DNA of 64,000 bases from the NCBI GenBank assembly GCA_013397935.1, contig VZRN01003380.1, positions 1 to 64,000 of the forward strand. The letters are read 5' to 3'. Below the pieces are notes generated by a model. It was not told the DNA's origin, ran no database searches, and was given only the letters and a program-made list of their open reading frames with translations. Position numbers and translations under genes: made by a program. Of the stretch, positions 1-14,200 are shown in pieces; within the stretch, counting starts at the first letter, position 1; each line of letters starts with the position of its first letter. This DNA is from Dasyornis broadbenti (taxonomy: Eukaryota > Chordata > Aves > Passeriformes > Dasyornithidae).

Positions 1-60
1 TTTTCCCTTCCTCCCTTCCTTCCTTGCTCTCTCCCCCATTTTCTGTATTCTGTTTTTTCT
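1..60. repeat. Pyrimidine-rich low-complexity tract
   Basis: The window opens in a run dominated by T and C with several TTCC and CCTT units, continuing to about base 60. It is probably the end of a degenerate TTCC-type simple repeat that extends to the left of the window. No function is implied. Confidence 0.6.
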
Positions 61-3000
61 TCCTTGTTGAGAATGATGAAGAAAAATGGAAATGTTTGGA
101 AGCCTAAATAAATGTCCAAAGCATCAGACTAGGCCATTATGTTCCTTCAGTGCTCCGTTGTGTTGACATTCAGGTGCATGCTGTCATTTACAATGCACTC
201 AGGCATTCAGTGGATCATATGATAATCTGAATCTCATGACTTACAGCTCATGTGTCAGTTGCTCCAGTTGACTGGGATTTTTTTTTTTTTTTTAAGCAGA
301 ATGTCAGCCAGTGAGGGATGTCAAAGTGTTTGAAAGACTATGTCATTGTTCTAGCCACATTAAACAAAAATGTTTTCAGAGTTTCTGTGGCTCCTCTGCT
401 GTCACCAGTCAGCATCTACCTGTCTAGTGGTTTAGAACTTGAGGAAAGGCGAAATGGGAGCACAATGAAAGACATTTCTAAAGATTGTGGGACTAACGTA
501 ATTACTCATGGCTGTTCAAAGGGACAATTGTCCATTTTCAGATCGTGTTTTACTATTGTATGAGGGTTTTTCCTTGCCTAAAATATTACAGGGAAATAAG
601 ATATGTTCAGAAATATAAATATATGCATTGAGTATTCATATTCAAAACCACCTGGGAAAACAGCTTCAGCAATTTCCTGCTAATGCACTTCTAAGTATTG
701 AGAAACTTGTATTTGTGACTTTTCCACCAGAAGTATCATTATTTTACTCAGCATCCCTTCTGCAATTGTAAAATACCACTCTTGCACCCCCTTTTTTCCA
801 ATGATTGTTTCATGCTGTCCAGAAAGTCTTCAAGCTGTTTTAAATTGATTTGCAAATGCAACTGATTGCTCACACTAGTCCTTTATACTGTATGTTATGC
901 TCAAATTCTGGGTTTTGGGCAAAGATGAAGCATATTGTATAAATATATACATCAAATTGAGAATTTATTGTTAGTATAACTCATATTTTAACACTGCAAT
1001 CCAAGAATTGTATTTAGTCTTAATTTTACAGAAGAAGATAGAAGAAATAATAATGCAACTATAATACTTGTGTGGAGAAAGAATTTTCAATAATATTAAC
1101 CATGCAATTAACATTGTAACACACACTTCTTAATTTATGTTCCTTTTTCTGGTGTTATACCTTCCATTCCTCTGCTGTTTTGGATCTTATACTACTGACT
1201 ATTTAAAATAGCTTCTTAAAATAGCTTTGGACTGTTAGAGAGGGAAACATGACAGCTGTCACCTTGTACTTTTTGCCCTGGCAAGAATATGATGTTAGTG
1301 GCTTCTCCTTTCTAGAATCCACTTGGAATCATTTTTATATGTTTGTTACCATGCTTTAAAACCTTTACTCTGTCTTCGTTGATCATCAGCTCCATGTTAT
1401 ACCCAAATTGACTGTGTATTGTGGCTTTTATGCTATTTTTGTTCTCTCTATTACCCCAAAACCAGTTTTCCCCAAATCCAACATTGCTGTAACTGACTGT
1501 GGATGAGTTGTCAACAGTTATGAGATGTTTTTAGCTGGGAGTTTGTTGATGTCAGCCTTTCCCCACGCCTTATCTCATGCCAGTGCACCTCTGCATTGAT
1601 CCTTGAAGACCTTTGTTATCATACCAGGAATGCATTTCTCTACATCATTCTGTTAGGGCCAAAAATCTCTCCTTCTTCATATAGTAACTTCTCCCTTGTT
1701 CAAACTGTACCACACAAAGATAAAGGAAAATAAAACAAATTAGTCATAGACATCCAGGCAGTTAGAGAAATTGTGGCTGTGATTAACCAGCAGAAAAAGT
1801 GCTGTGGGCAGGTGAAGAAAAGCTCAAGCAGAGCAGGTTTGGCAAGCCATGCCCCTGCAAACCAAGCAAACTCAGAGAAAACATATGGCCTCTTACTAGC
1901 TGTGGCAATGCCATGTTACAGGGCATAAATATTGCATGTGTCAGATATATCAGGGAGGGAGAGGAAGTCAGACAAACTGGGCAATGTAGCAACATCAAGC
2001 AGGGTTAATTTTTCACCTGTTTCAATTTCCCCAGTGTGATGTTGCTGACGAGACTGATGGGGAATTTGCAGCTGATTCCAGTTAGTGCAAGGATCAAAAT
2101 ATCAAAAGCAAACATTTTACAATTCTACATGTGCTTAAATTCTTACTACAAAACTGTGTAATGAAATCTTTTGTGAGACAAACCCAGAGGCGTTGATGTA
2201 AATGGTTCTAAAATATTTTTTATTTCTGTTCTGAATGAAAAGCAGTGCTTCAAAGTCTGGTACATTGTACCACGGCTGTGATCTGATTGAAGAAGCCTCA
2301 GTTCTGGTCATTTTATACAGCATAATGATACCATTATTTCAAAGCAACAGAGCCCATCTGGTGGCATTTAAACTACGGAGAAGTTGTTTTTTCTAAAATA
2401 AAATAATAAAAAAAAGACTTCTTTTTTTGCATTAATTATGACAACAATGTGGGCTTTTTCTGTCTTTCTGTCATTTTCTTTTTCTTTTCTGAGTTCAGCA
2501 ACAGATACAACAAATAATAAAATAACCCTTGGTTTGGAAGATGGCCTTATGCATCCATGGTTTCTGATGAAAAATTTGTGGCATTTTTTATTTCCGCATA
2601 ACATATAAATACATCCTGATCCCTGATGAGATTCTACATAGCATAAAAACATCCATCTTAAATAAGGGGTTTATGGAAATGCCTCATATATCCTATCTAG
2701 TTGTTGTTAGGTTTTATCAGTTATGAATGAGCTCCCTAAGGATATAAACATATGACTTGAACTAATTTGATGCACTAAAAATGAATATTCTTTACTTTAG
2801 ACCCTCTCCATCTCTGAATAAACATATTATTACTGATAAAGGTGACATGAACTGAGACTACCTTTTTCTTAACATGAAACACAACCTATAACATTTAAAT
2901 ATAAATTTGTCACAGCCTCATTTTGTGGGGTTTTTTTTCTTTTTTAAAAAAATTTATTTCTAGTTAAAATTTCAAAATAGTAGGAAATTGCAAAATGAAT

Positions 3001-6000
3001 ATTACTCTTAAGCCTGGCAGAGGTGAATCTGCCAAATCTGAGTCTGAAACGACAAGCACATCAGTCACTGACACAAACCAGCTGCCAGGCCTCTTTATAT
3101 GCGAGTCATTCAGTGAGATATCAAAACGTGGAAAATATAATACTTCTATCAACATTTCTTGTTGAATTAATGCCCAGGTGAGTTCTTCTGAAATGCTGTA
3201 GTTGTATCTCAGAAAAAAACAAGAAGCAGTAAAGCATCATACTTATTAGGACCCAATTTGCCACAGCAGCAGTCAAGTGCTTCAGCCTCTCCCAGAGGCA
3301 ATGGTGAGGGAGGACTGGGGATCGGGAAACTTAGATTAAATTCATAGTGCAGTGCACATTTAGAATTCAATATTGACAGCTCTAATTACACACACCTTTC
3401 CATCACAAGTTCATCAACTAAGAGGAAAACACTAGAAACAACAGCATCAACTTATGAAAATAAATAAATAAGTGCAGAGCCAAGCACTCCAGAGTTTCTG
3501 ATATTTCACCTTTCTTTCTGGCAAATCCCCACGTTTTTCCCTGCACCTTTTTTTTTTCTTTTCCCCCAGATAGGAAGAAAGAAAAAAAAAGAGCTGTCTC
3601 AATATTCATCCTTCATTCAAAATATAATGTTAAAATGTTAGGGTCAGAGTGTAGGGAGTGATGTATTCTTAGGATATCTTCCTTCCAGCAGCTTTTTAAA
3701 AACAAGGAATGTCAGATATTCTTCAGGCTTCCTCCAACACAGATGAAGAGAAATAAGGACCCTGAGAAGACAAATATTTTAGAATATGTTGGACTGTTTA
3801 TTAGAAATAATTAATTCTTTCTGTTAGCAAAATAGAGAGCTTGGATAACCAAATGAGGGTTGAGATGAATCCTGGTCCTTCAGAATATACCACTACAAAC
3901 ACAAAAAGTCCTGTATGACATTAGACATACTTATGTCCTCTGTGTAACTGCATGTGTCAGCCATAGTCCAAATACAGCACTTTACAGAACTGGAACAGAT
4001 GTTACAGTCAGTTAATTTTAAATATGATTTCCACCAGCACAGAAGCTGATTGAAGTAATTCATCAGCATATCCCAAGTCAAGCAAGTGAGAACTTGCTCA
4101 GCCAAGTTACAATTCACAAGTTAAACTTAATGAGGGATGGGGTTTTGTTCTATAAGATGCCGTTGTCAGTAAGAACAGCTTATGCATTGTTCCAACAATC
4201 AGTTTTTGTGAGCAATTACATGTAAGGAATTCTAAATCTCACTAGTGTGGATACAGTTCCCTGCTTTTCTTCTCTCAATCTAGTTCTGTATATTTAGTAA
4301 AATTTGTTTTAACAATAATTTGTTGGATTTTGAACCCTTACGAAGTATGGCTATATCCTTTCTTTGAGCACCATGTCTCCAGGGAAATTAAAGTTCTATT
4401 ATGAGTTAGGCTACGAATTAACTGCTATGAAATCTGGTTTAGTTCTAGCATCAATTTGAGGGTGTATAATTCACATGAGCTATATGGTTGCAGTCAGTCC
4501 TTACATAATAAATTAGCTGTGATGTGGAAGTGTGCCAGGAAGTTCAAGGAAAGGGTCACTGGTGCCCAAATAGGATGGAGATATGCCTACCTTAGGATGA
4601 GTTAGGGCGAGGTGAGCACAGTCAGTAAAGAATTCCTTGTCTGATTTTCCATTTTATAACCTTTTATTCAAACTTTCATAAAATATGGAGGTATTGTAAA
4701 ACTGCTATGGATGAACTCGCCAGTCATTTAAATTTTGAATCATTTGGCCACTTGAGTAATAGTGGAACGCAAGCTTCTTGTGTATGTTCATAGAAACCAT
4801 GATGCATTTTCCTTGTTCATTTTACAATATAACTTCTCTAGTGCATGAGTCAGATTTGTTTAGTAACATGAATGTCTTAAAAAGGGAAAATAAGAATCAA
4901 TCCTTATTGACATGTAAATCTGTATTTTATCTATGGATATGGCATGAAATGTATTTGACACTTTTTCTTTACAGAAGCAACAGAGTGTGGAACTTCACAA
5001 GCTAGCAGAAGTTTCTACCTTCAAAAATGTCCAAGACTTTGCTATATCGTCAGTAAAAATAATCCTTTTATCAGCATTATAATTATTTCAATATGCATAT
5101 GATTCAGCTCCTCACAGCTAGTTACAGGTTTCAGTTGCTGCCATGCAGACTGCTGTAAAGATTATTGCATCATCTACTAAAAATTTCCTTTAGTCTCATT
5201 CCAGATATTATTCATTACAAAGCAAATATTCTCAATAAATGCATTAATGTTCTGACATGCCAAAGAGTCTTCTGTTAAAACATGTTGATACTTGGGCAAA
5301 AGATGTCATTTTTTCATTAAAATGATCAAGCATCACACATCTAGCAGGGTTCCATATTTTGTTTATCTGACAATCTTTCTGTTACCTAACAGGCACAAAG
5401 TACTTGACATGAAGTATTCAAACAATTTTCAAGTTAGGTTGTCTGGAGCTGCATTTCTGCCCTGGGATTTTTTTTGTTTGGGTTTTTTTATTTGTTCGGG
5501 GTTTTTTGTTTGTTTGTTTTTTTAATAGTGGTATCCCTGAATGAATATCTGACAAATAAGAAGCTCTCTATATGTTCTGGCTATTTACAAACTCTGTGGA
5601 AATTCTGCACCCTGTCTGGGGACAGGTTGCTAACAGAATTATGTCCTCAGTCTTCTGTGTAGGCACATATATGTCTAGTCTACAGTTTTGCTTGTTTGAG
5701 TCAGAAAGTTTTCAGTAACGCTGAAGACCCACTTAGCTCTTTCCCAATGCAAACATTAGATGTCATTTTCTCCAAAGTCAGTAAGTGCAGCAGGTCTAAA
5801 AACCCATTTGATTTCTTTAGCCCATGTGTAGTAATAAAAGTACCTAGATATTATACAGAAAGCCTAACTAGGTTCCTCGTTTCATGTCCATCCAGGGCTA
5901 TGAAGAATATGAGCCATTGCCAGTCTGGTTTAAGTGAACATGTTGACTGCATTGTATGGAGCTGTTCTCCGGCTAGATTCTTCTGTCTCCAAAGTAAGCA

Positions 6001-7287
6001 GCATATTCATAGTTCAATATTTCTTTTTAGAAGGTATTGTTTGAAAGGCATGCTTTTCAGTAGATTTTTGAAAACTTCAAAGTGTCCATTTACCTAAAAT
6101 AGAAAATACAAAACAGAATTGCAAGTTTGTGCAATGCAATCAAAGAAAGGTTTTTTTCTAATATTTACAGCGGGGTTTATTCTTCTGTCATTTAACTTTA
6201 AAAAAAAGTTAGCTTAACTGTGGGCAAGTCCCAGATTCAAAACGGCAGCAGCTTTATATTTATCCCCAGGTTAGATTTTGTTTCAAATCTTCGTATGGTT
6301 TGTATGTGCTCTTATAATTATACCAGCAGTGTCTCTAAAAGCCATTTCTCTTTTTAAATATGCAAAATTTATCAGTGATTAGTAAACATCTGTTACCAAG
6401 TGTGTTGTAGAATATTGTCTCTACATCATGCTAGGAGGATTGCATTTAATCTGTTCTAACAGCTCAAAAGATTAAAGGTATAAGTTCTTTAGGAAAAGTT
6501 AGTTTTCTTGTTTACAATTTTTTTCATCATGTAAAATAGTTCCAAATTTTCAAATATCTACATTGATATATTATTATGTTGACAAATTTCATCCAACAAT
6601 TTCTCTAACCTTTCAGTAACAGTGGAGCGATGTTTTTACTCTCTGTACAAGAAATTAGATGAGGTGAAAGAATACTATTGATCCTGTACTAGCAATACCT
6701 GATGGAGTGTGTTTTCCAGGTCACAGGGTACTCCTACCACCATGACAGCACTGCCAAAATTGTTTCATTGTGTTAGAACTGTTTGTCTGGGGTAAATACA
6801 CAGACAGGTCTAAAAAGTGTGTTTTCAAAAGCTCTCTGTGAAGTAGAAGACCTCAAGAAGAATGCAAGAGTGGATAAATCAATTCACATGGATAAGTCCA
6901 GCATCTAGCGCTGTTTAAACAAATGACTGAAATAGTTGTTTAATGTGAGCCTGCTCCCCACAATCACAGCCCTTCAAGTTTTGAAGTGAACCATATGTTG
7001 ATAAATGCTCCGATACTCAGACACTGCAGCGGAACGAACACGCCAGCTGTATCTAGTTTCATTTTGCTCCAGTGAGGAACTTAGGTGTCCCAATTCAACC
7101 AAGTATTTAATCATGGTCCTATGTCTTCTTTAAGCATGTTGTTGAATTTAAGTACTGAACTCAAAACTCCTCTTGCCATGTGCACTCCCCTGAGATCCTA
7201 ATGAAGTTAGAGGACTGTAGATTTCACAGGAGTGGACTGTAACACCCCTGCCTCAATCTTTCTGAAAGGACTGCTGTTACAAATTAT
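61..7287. other. Unique AT-rich DNA, no gene recognised
   Basis: About 7.2 kb of AT-rich, CpG-poor sequence without recognisable coding exons, RNA genes or mobile elements. The longest open stretch (5696-6097, plus, 133 codons) begins at TTG rather than ATG and shows no domain, signal peptide or repeated motif, so it is taken as chance. Small low-complexity tracts occur at 281-294 (poly-T), 2934-2955, 3547-3592 (a pyrimidine run facing a purine run) and 5464-5525 (G/T-rich). Diverged repeats below visual recognition may be present. Confidence 0.5.
5464..5525 (+). repeat. G/T-rich low-complexity tract
   Basis: A stretch made almost only of T and G, with runs of three to four G separated by T runs and ending in TTTG repeats. 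It resembles the longer G/T tract at 14821-14896. Such tracts are common as simple-sequence drift in bird genomes; a weak G-quadruplex is conceivable but the G runs are few. Confidence 0.55.
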
Positions 7288-7866
7288 TGTACTTTAACAC
7301 CAACCAGCAACTCAGCACCACACAGCCACTCTCTCACTCCCCAACAGTGGGATGAGCGGGAGGATTGAAAGAGTAAAAGCGAGAAAAAACATGGGTTGAG
7401 ATAAAGACAGTTTAATAAGTAAAGCAAAAGCTGCACATACCAGCAAAGTGAAATAAAGAATTCGTTCACCACTTCCTATGGGCAGGAAAGTGTTCAGCCA
7501 TTCCCAGAATAGCAGGACTACCTCATGTATTAACAGTGACTTGGGAAGACAGATGTCATCACTCCAAAATTCCCTGCCTTCCTTCTTTTTCCCCTCTGCT
7601 TTATGTGCTGAGCATGATGCTATACAGTACAGGATATTCCTTTAGCCAGTTGTGGCCAGCTGTCCAGGCAGTGTGTGCACCCCCAAACCACTCTCTGTTG
7701 GGGTGGGGTGAGAGGCAGAAAATGCCTTGACTCGCTGCAAGCACTGCTCAGCAGTAACAGAAACATCCCTGTGATATCAGCCCTCCTTCCAGCACAAATC
7801 TAAACCACAGCATCATACTGGCTAATGTGAAGAAAATTAACTTCTATCTCAGTCACAACCAGCACA
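7288..7866 (-). mobile_element. Solo LTR of an endogenous retrovirus-like element
   Basis: A 579-bp segment that reads TGT...ACA at its ends and, on the minus strand, follows the order of a common avian LTR known from memory: a TGTGCTGG-type start, a region around the CAGTAACTGCTGAGCAGTGC box, a decayed TATA region near 7592-7600, an ATTAAA polyadenylation-type hexamer (complement at 7411-7416) followed by a TTATCTCAACCCATG-like segment, and an end in the TTAAA...CA region. The flanking bases do not give a clear target-site duplication, so either the ends have mutated or my boundaries are off by a few bases. No internal viral genes flank it, so it is a solo LTR. It is decayed and probably transcriptionally inert. 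Confidence 0.75.
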
Positions 7867-10683
7867 AAATCCCTATAGCTATGGGATGATCCATTGAGAG
7901 ATACCCGACTTATCTGCTATGCCCGATGTATATCTACAGCACATGTTTTATCCCTGCATGGAATCCAATATCACTCTATTTGGATGAAAGTGATTACTCC
8001 TGGAAATTCTTATAAAATGTGTTTTGAGTTCAATTTTTATGATCTACTAAAAGTGTGATGATTTTTTTCATTCTTTTAGATGCTGTGAATTTACTTCCTT
8101 CAAATCCATATATATTACTCTTACAGTTCAAGAGTGTGTGTGAATTGGTACACAAATACAATTTAGTTTTGATTGCTTTCCTTATAATTTTAAAGTCAAA
8201 TGTCTTTCAGTTATTCCAGTAGCATCCCCCATTATCCTTGAAGTTAAATACATTTAATTGTGTGTATTTTGATGAGATAACTTACCCTCACTAATCTCTT
8301 TAATGGCATGTGAAGTAGAATTATACTTTTTCGTAGGTGTGGCAATGATGAACAGAGGTTGATTCATTTTGGCTTCATCCACGATGTCTTTCTAATGCTT
8401 ACCAGAGAGCTAACTCAATCTCTCTGTGCCCAAGAAGTGCTGGCTGAATCATTAACGTTTTGCTGGCTACAGGTCTTTAGAGAACTGACCCATTTTGCTT
8501 TCCAAGGGAACTAGCTGATTCACTTCTACAAAAAAATCCAGAAAATAGTATCTAATGTGGGGACAAATGGACTACGGCTGGGTAAAAAAAGAGGACTACA
8601 TACTTTTCAGTGAAGTATTTTTGAGCACTTCAGAATCCTGATTCTACTTTTCTGTTTTTTTTTTTTTTTTAATCTAGGTAGCTTAGGATGTAAGCTGAGT
8701 GTATTTAGGTTGTGTGACTATCTGCCTGCCTTGTTTGGAGTGTTGAAACACCTTGGTACTTCCAGAGCATATCCATTACAAAAGGCTTTATATTAAAGAT
8801 GTGTGGAGCATAACAAAGTATGTGTATTCATTTCCAAGCCAAGTAATGGCAAGGAAATAATCTGACATTTGAAGAACTCAAATAAAACCTCATTTCCATT
8901 TGATAGGTAATTATTTAAGCAAAACAAATAAATTTTGCATAAAACAGATTTTCTCAGATTATCCAATAACTTGGGATGTGATGAGACTAAAATTTTAGGG
9001 TTTGGTCGACATAAGATAATTTACAAATATGGTTCTTGAGTCTTAACTGAAATTTTCACATCTTTTGTTTAGTCAGCAAAGTGAGATGTACTAGAGGACA
9101 ACATGGTATCAGTATCTGTCTTTTATTTCAGGAGAAAGTGATTTTGTGTCTTAGCTAACTAATTTAAGTTTGGACCCTGGAAATTTGGACTAATTTAAGA
9201 CCTGGACCCTGGAAATTCTAGAGTGAATAATTTAACAGCTATCTGTTCATCATCAAAACTTCTACATGTTTCATAATTAGATTCCAAATGTGTTACCTGA
9301 AATTTGAATGTTACAACCTGTTTCTTTTGGCATTTAGCTACCCCAGTGTGTTCAATAAGACTACTATAATGGCAATAATTAAACCCAAGTCTTCTATCTG
9401 AGGCAACTGTCTTAATAATTTTGTAGATTTTTACTGCTCTGTATGTTTCTGTCTCTGTAATAGAGTTAGCAAATGCATCCATGGTTGCTGCAATTTCAAG
9501 AGTTTATTTGTGTTTTGGTATCTTTGCTGTATGTATTCGTCAAAAATAAAAAACCGTAAGTTGTTGACCTTCTTATGTTTGTGCATACAGAAAGCACATG
9601 AACAGTAACAAAAACTCTGTGGTCTCTTTGGATTATAAGAATGAAGGTCATTTCTCTGTTTTTTAAAAAATCAGTCATATCTGCACATTTTTTACAGGAG
9701 TCTTACTAACTAACTAATCTTGCTAACTAAATTTCATTTTGAAAACATCAACCTAAGGTAACAGTCATAGTCAAGAATTGCATCCTTATTCAATTTTAAT
9801 TGTTTGAAGTTCAGAAGTAGATTTGGCTGTTTTATTCCCCTTTGCTAAAATCCCAACTCTATAGATCTGTGCAGCTGAAAAAATTAAAAAAACCCCAACA
9901 TTTCTTTTGTGTCCACAAGTAAATATAAAAATTTATAACACACATACCTATGTTCATGCAGGCATAAGTTTGCCTGACTTAGTTTCAACCTAATTTGCTT
10001 TCTCCTTAATTTTGAAAATGTCATAACCTTCTCTTATTAGCACACCATGAGCCCTTTTCCTCTGGTACGTGTTCTTTTCTTGAGGTCAGGACAGGTCATA
10101 CACTTCCCTCAAAAGGTACGGCTATCAAAGCACCAGTCATTGAACAGATACACGTTGTAGCTACGGAGCAGCTCCAGCATGTCACTGTCATAATCCACTG
10201 ACGAAGGTCACCAGCACCACCACTTGCCTTGTGCCAGGATCAGAGTCCCTGAGTGCTCCATTAGCAGTCATGTAGTCTGGCTTTCATGGTCCCTGGCAGT
10301 ACACCTAATAGCAATAATTAACTGCACTCCTAGAAATTCCCTTTGCATGCTGTTACTTCTATTGTTCAGGCTGAGGAGTAGCAACACATTTTTTCTGTTG
10401 ATATTTAACAATAAAAACATAGTTTGTCTGAAATGAGCAGTATAAGATTCCTCAGCTTCTTGGTAAAGGTCATTTTGACCAATTACATTACAAAAGAAAG
10501 GTGAAAAAAGAATGAAGTAAAACTTATTGTAAATCCTAATTGTGGTTCATCACAAACTAGGTTTCGTCTGTGAAGTTCATTTTGTCTTCTTACTTATAAG
10601 AATAGGTTTATATGTTGAATTGTGCTATTTCTCTATAAAACACCCAGATACAAATGGAAATAAAGGTAGTAATTTATAGGAAC
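7867..10683. other. Unique AT-rich DNA with one short CpG-bearing patch
   Basis: No recognised gene. The interval holds a short poly-T run (8655-8671), a 31-bp tandem duplication (9159-9220, listed separately), and a patch at about 10060-10215 with five CpG dinucleotides in otherwise CpG-poor DNA. On the minus strand that patch can be read as a broken coding-like segment across frames, with in-frame stops. I could not name a protein for it, and it may be chance or an old processed copy of a host gene. Confidence 0.45.
9159..9220. repeat. 31-bp tandem duplication, two copies
   Basis: Two head-to-tail units (9159-9189 and 9190-9220) share the opening CTAATTTAAG and the internal GGACCCTGGAAATT, differing at only a few positions. 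This is a local tandem duplication without any surrounding gene or recognisable element. The few mismatches suggest it is not very recent. Confidence 0.8.
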
Positions 10684-11246
10684 TTAGAACCACAGAAAGG
10701 CTTGGTTTGGAAGTGACATTGAAGATAATATACTTCCAACTCCCCTGCCGTGGACAGAGATGTCATCCACTAGAGCACGTTGCTCAGAGCCCCATCCAGC
10801 CTGGCCTTGAACACTTCCAGGGATGAGGCATCTACAGCTTTTCTGGGCAACCTGTTCCAGTGCCTCACCACTCTATGAGTAAAGAATTTCTATCATCTAG
10901 TCTAAATCTTCTCTTTTACTTAAAAATTGTTTCTTCCTTGACCTATGACTTTCAGTCCATGTAATAGAGTCACTCTTGCACTTTATTGTAAGATCCCTTT
11001 AGGTAGTGGAAGACCTTCCAGTCCCTAAAGGGTACTGGCCTACAAGGTCTTCCCAGAGCCTTCTCTTCTCCAGGTTGAGCAACCCCAGTTGTCTCTGCCT
11101 GTTTTCATAGGAGAGGTACTCCAGCCCCCAGATCATCTTTGTGGCCTCCTCTGGACCCACTCCAATAGGTCTGTGTCCTTACTGTGCTGGGGCCCAGAGC
11201 TGGATGCAGCATTCCAAGTGGGGTCTCAGGAGAGCGGTGTAAAGCT
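10684..11246 (-). mobile_element. CR1 LINE fragment, 3' end, antisense
   Basis: On the plus strand this reads as the complement of a CR1 3' region: a short remnant of the tail, then the CCAGCCTGGCCTTGAACACT segment (about 10797-10816), GGCAACCTGTTCCAGTGCCT (10847-10866), a CTTCTCCAGGTTGAGCAACC segment (about 11066-11085), and TGGGGCCCAGAGCTGGATGC near its left-hand limit. These are the best conserved blocks of avian CR1. The fragment is 5'-truncated, as most CR1 copies are, has no intact frame and carries many substitutions. Family assignment is confident; subfamily was not determined. Confidence 0.93.
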
Positions 11247-14200
11247 TTAAGTATGTTTTCATTGAGGTAATTAAGTATAAATAAGGTGATCTTTTTATCT
11301 CCTTTCTTTCTTCCTTTTAATATTTACAGATTTCAAGTTGCAATCTTCCTGAACTCTAGCTCACTAAAAATATTTTGGCATAAATTCTTGCAAAAACTGT
11401 AATAGTAGAAAATAACACCTCCAACAAATGCTGGCTTTGTTGAAAATAAGTTCTTTACAATGTTTTTGCAATCTATCTGGTTTGATCAGACTTTGTGTGA
11501 GAAACTAGAACTAAAACCAGATCAAATAAATTTTATACACAATTAGTTGGGTGGTTTAGACTAGATATACACATTTGGTAGGAAAAAAATATTCTAAGTC
11601 TGATCTAACAGCAGTATCTCATATATTTTCATGCTCTATAGGGTTGAGGACAATTTTCCAAATAATTTAAAAGCTATTTTTCAGCCATTATATATTTCAC
11701 TGAATGTACAGTCTACCTACTAGGGTCTCTCCGCTTTACTGCTTGGAAGTTTTTTTTATTCTCTTCTTGGGCAATGATATCCCTCTTGAGGAGATGAAAG
11801 ATAAAGCACTGTAACAGGAATAGCAGTCCTGTTGGTGTTAGACAGCTGCCATAGTCCATACCAGAGGTGTCTACATTTCAAAGCTGAGTGAAAAGAAGAA
11901 GATAATGAATATAGTAATTTTAATTTCTGCATGTCTGTGTGTGATTAGTGAAAACTTGTGAGTTTTTTGGAGTTCCTAGGGAATTTGGTTGGGCTTTTGT
12001 ACATGAAAACTGAAGAAAGTTTACAATTCAAAATAGTATGAAAAGTGGAGGAGGGGGAGATGCTTTTTAGGTAGGACACTGGTGTGTAGCCACTGGTGGT
12101 GAAGATGAGTAGTCTGACTAGCCCAGGTGCTCATCTGAAAACTAAAACTGTTTCTGGGGTTTTTATTACACAGAAGCTTGTGTTTCTTGTAGGTATCTTA
12201 TAAGTTCTTAATAGCACAAAAAATGGCAAAGTGTGTTTCTTCAATATGCCTTAGGAGAACAATTTGCAGAAATAAAGTCTTGTACGTTATAAATATGTCA
12301 GTCACATTTAGCCTGCAAACAGATCTTGCTCCTATATCATTATTCTTTCCTTTTGCTTAACAAGCTCTGATTTCTAAATCACTGTGAACAGCATGTTGGT
12401 TTTGATTTGGGAATATGTGCATACACTCCACAGTGAGCATAGCCCCTCTCTCTGATTATTTCTACAGCATATAGGATTTGGGTTTCAATCTGTAGCCTTT
12501 TACAGCATGATACTCTCATAGGGCAACTTGGCCAAGTTAGTGCCATTTTACTGTATTGTATTCCAATAGAAACATGCAGAAATTTTGACTCCAACCTGAG
12601 AAAAATCACAGTTTCAGAGTGTCTTTTTGACTGATTCAAAGAGTTAATTCACGTCTTTAATCTCTTCCTCAGCTGTGAAGATTGTGAATTTGACTAATGA
12701 GAAATTAAAATCTAAGATCTGCTACAATTACTTTATTCCAGACACTGAGGTTATAAGACAAAAAATCAAAAACATACGCTCACATTCCCCCACACCATTC
12801 CCTAAACAACCAGTCAAAAAAAGGTAAAGTTGAATCATAGGATATTATGATTGCTGTGAATGCCAGTCACTGATTTTCCTGGGTTTTTGTTTTTCTCTGC
12901 CACACACCTCAAAACATTACATTATAAAGCCATCCTCAGAGCCATAAGGGATCTTAAGCATTGTCTGTTTCTTATATTCTTGTCCCTAGACTGAAGAATG
13001 AAAAAGTAAACCTATGTTTCTGACAAAACATAGGCTTGATGCCTTGTATCAGTTTTAGGTATTATCATATATTAATATTAATGCATTATTGGAATATAAA
13101 ACATTAACATAAAATAAATAATTTTCCCATATGGGAAGAGAAGAACCAAAAAACATTTCAAATGAAAATCAAGAACAAGATAATTCTAGTGAGGCTTTTT
13201 TTCTACGACAAAACACTATATTGGCCTAATTTTAAGGAAAAGTTTTACCAAGATCAACATAATTTTCCAGATTTTTAAAGGATGAAGCTTTGTTTCCCTT
13301 TTCCATACTGTACAAATAAGACAATACTCATCTTTCATTCCAAAAGAACTTACTTCACTAAAATGATGTCTATACAGCAGAGCCTAAGAGCACATCCCAG
13401 TTCCCAGGTCTTGGTGCCTGTGCAGGGAATGCCCTGAATCCTCACTAGGATGGTGCATACGCGTGAGTCACTCGTCTGTGCTGTGGTTTCAACATAAAGA
13501 AATAGTTTGCAAAGGATGAGGCTGAAACTGTGATGTACAGTTGCCATGTGTATAATACTGATTAAAACAGGGTTAGAAACCACACTATGTGGTTCAGGAC
13601 TGTTGGTATCCATGTTACTGAAACTTTTTGTTAGCAGATGTGTCTTGGAGAGGTATTTGAAAAATACAACGAGCAATCTGACAATTCAGTGGTGTGGATG
13701 AGCAAGGATCTATATCTCAGGTTCACCCCCCAGCCTGCTTTTATTTAATAGTGCAAGGCCAAGGCCAATAAAAAAGAAGAAATAACAGTCGGGTTCAAAC
13801 TCTGAGAGTAAACAACAGAAACATAATTGGTTTGGACCTCAGCATGTGCAAAGAGAACACACAGTTTCTATATTTTGTATTGCATTTCCATCTGAAAGTC
13901 CTGGCTTAGAGATATGGCCTGAATAAGGAGCCACTGGCCTGTACCCTGAATGCTGTGGGTAGGGGCAGTGTGACAGGCATGGGGAGAGAAAAGGAGATCT
14001 GAGATGAGAGCTTGGGCTCTTCAAGCATTCTTAGTCTCACTTACCTTTAGGCACACTTGGGATCTGAGCTGTCAAGAAATCAAAATCGTCATCTCTGAAG
14101 AAATCAGGCTGAAGTTGAACCACTTCTGCATCCGCTTAAAATACACTAAAATTTCTGCAACTTTCAACTGAAAATGTTCTTCTCCTGTGTGTAGACACAT

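Noticed and set aside
5696..6097. 133-codon plus-strand frame as a gene
   Set aside because: It starts at TTG, has no motif, and a frame of this length is expected by chance among 64 kb read in six frames.
7282..7872. Target-site duplication around the 7.3-kb LTR
   Set aside because: The flanks share only AAAT-like bases at slightly different offsets, which in AT-rich DNA is not convincing.
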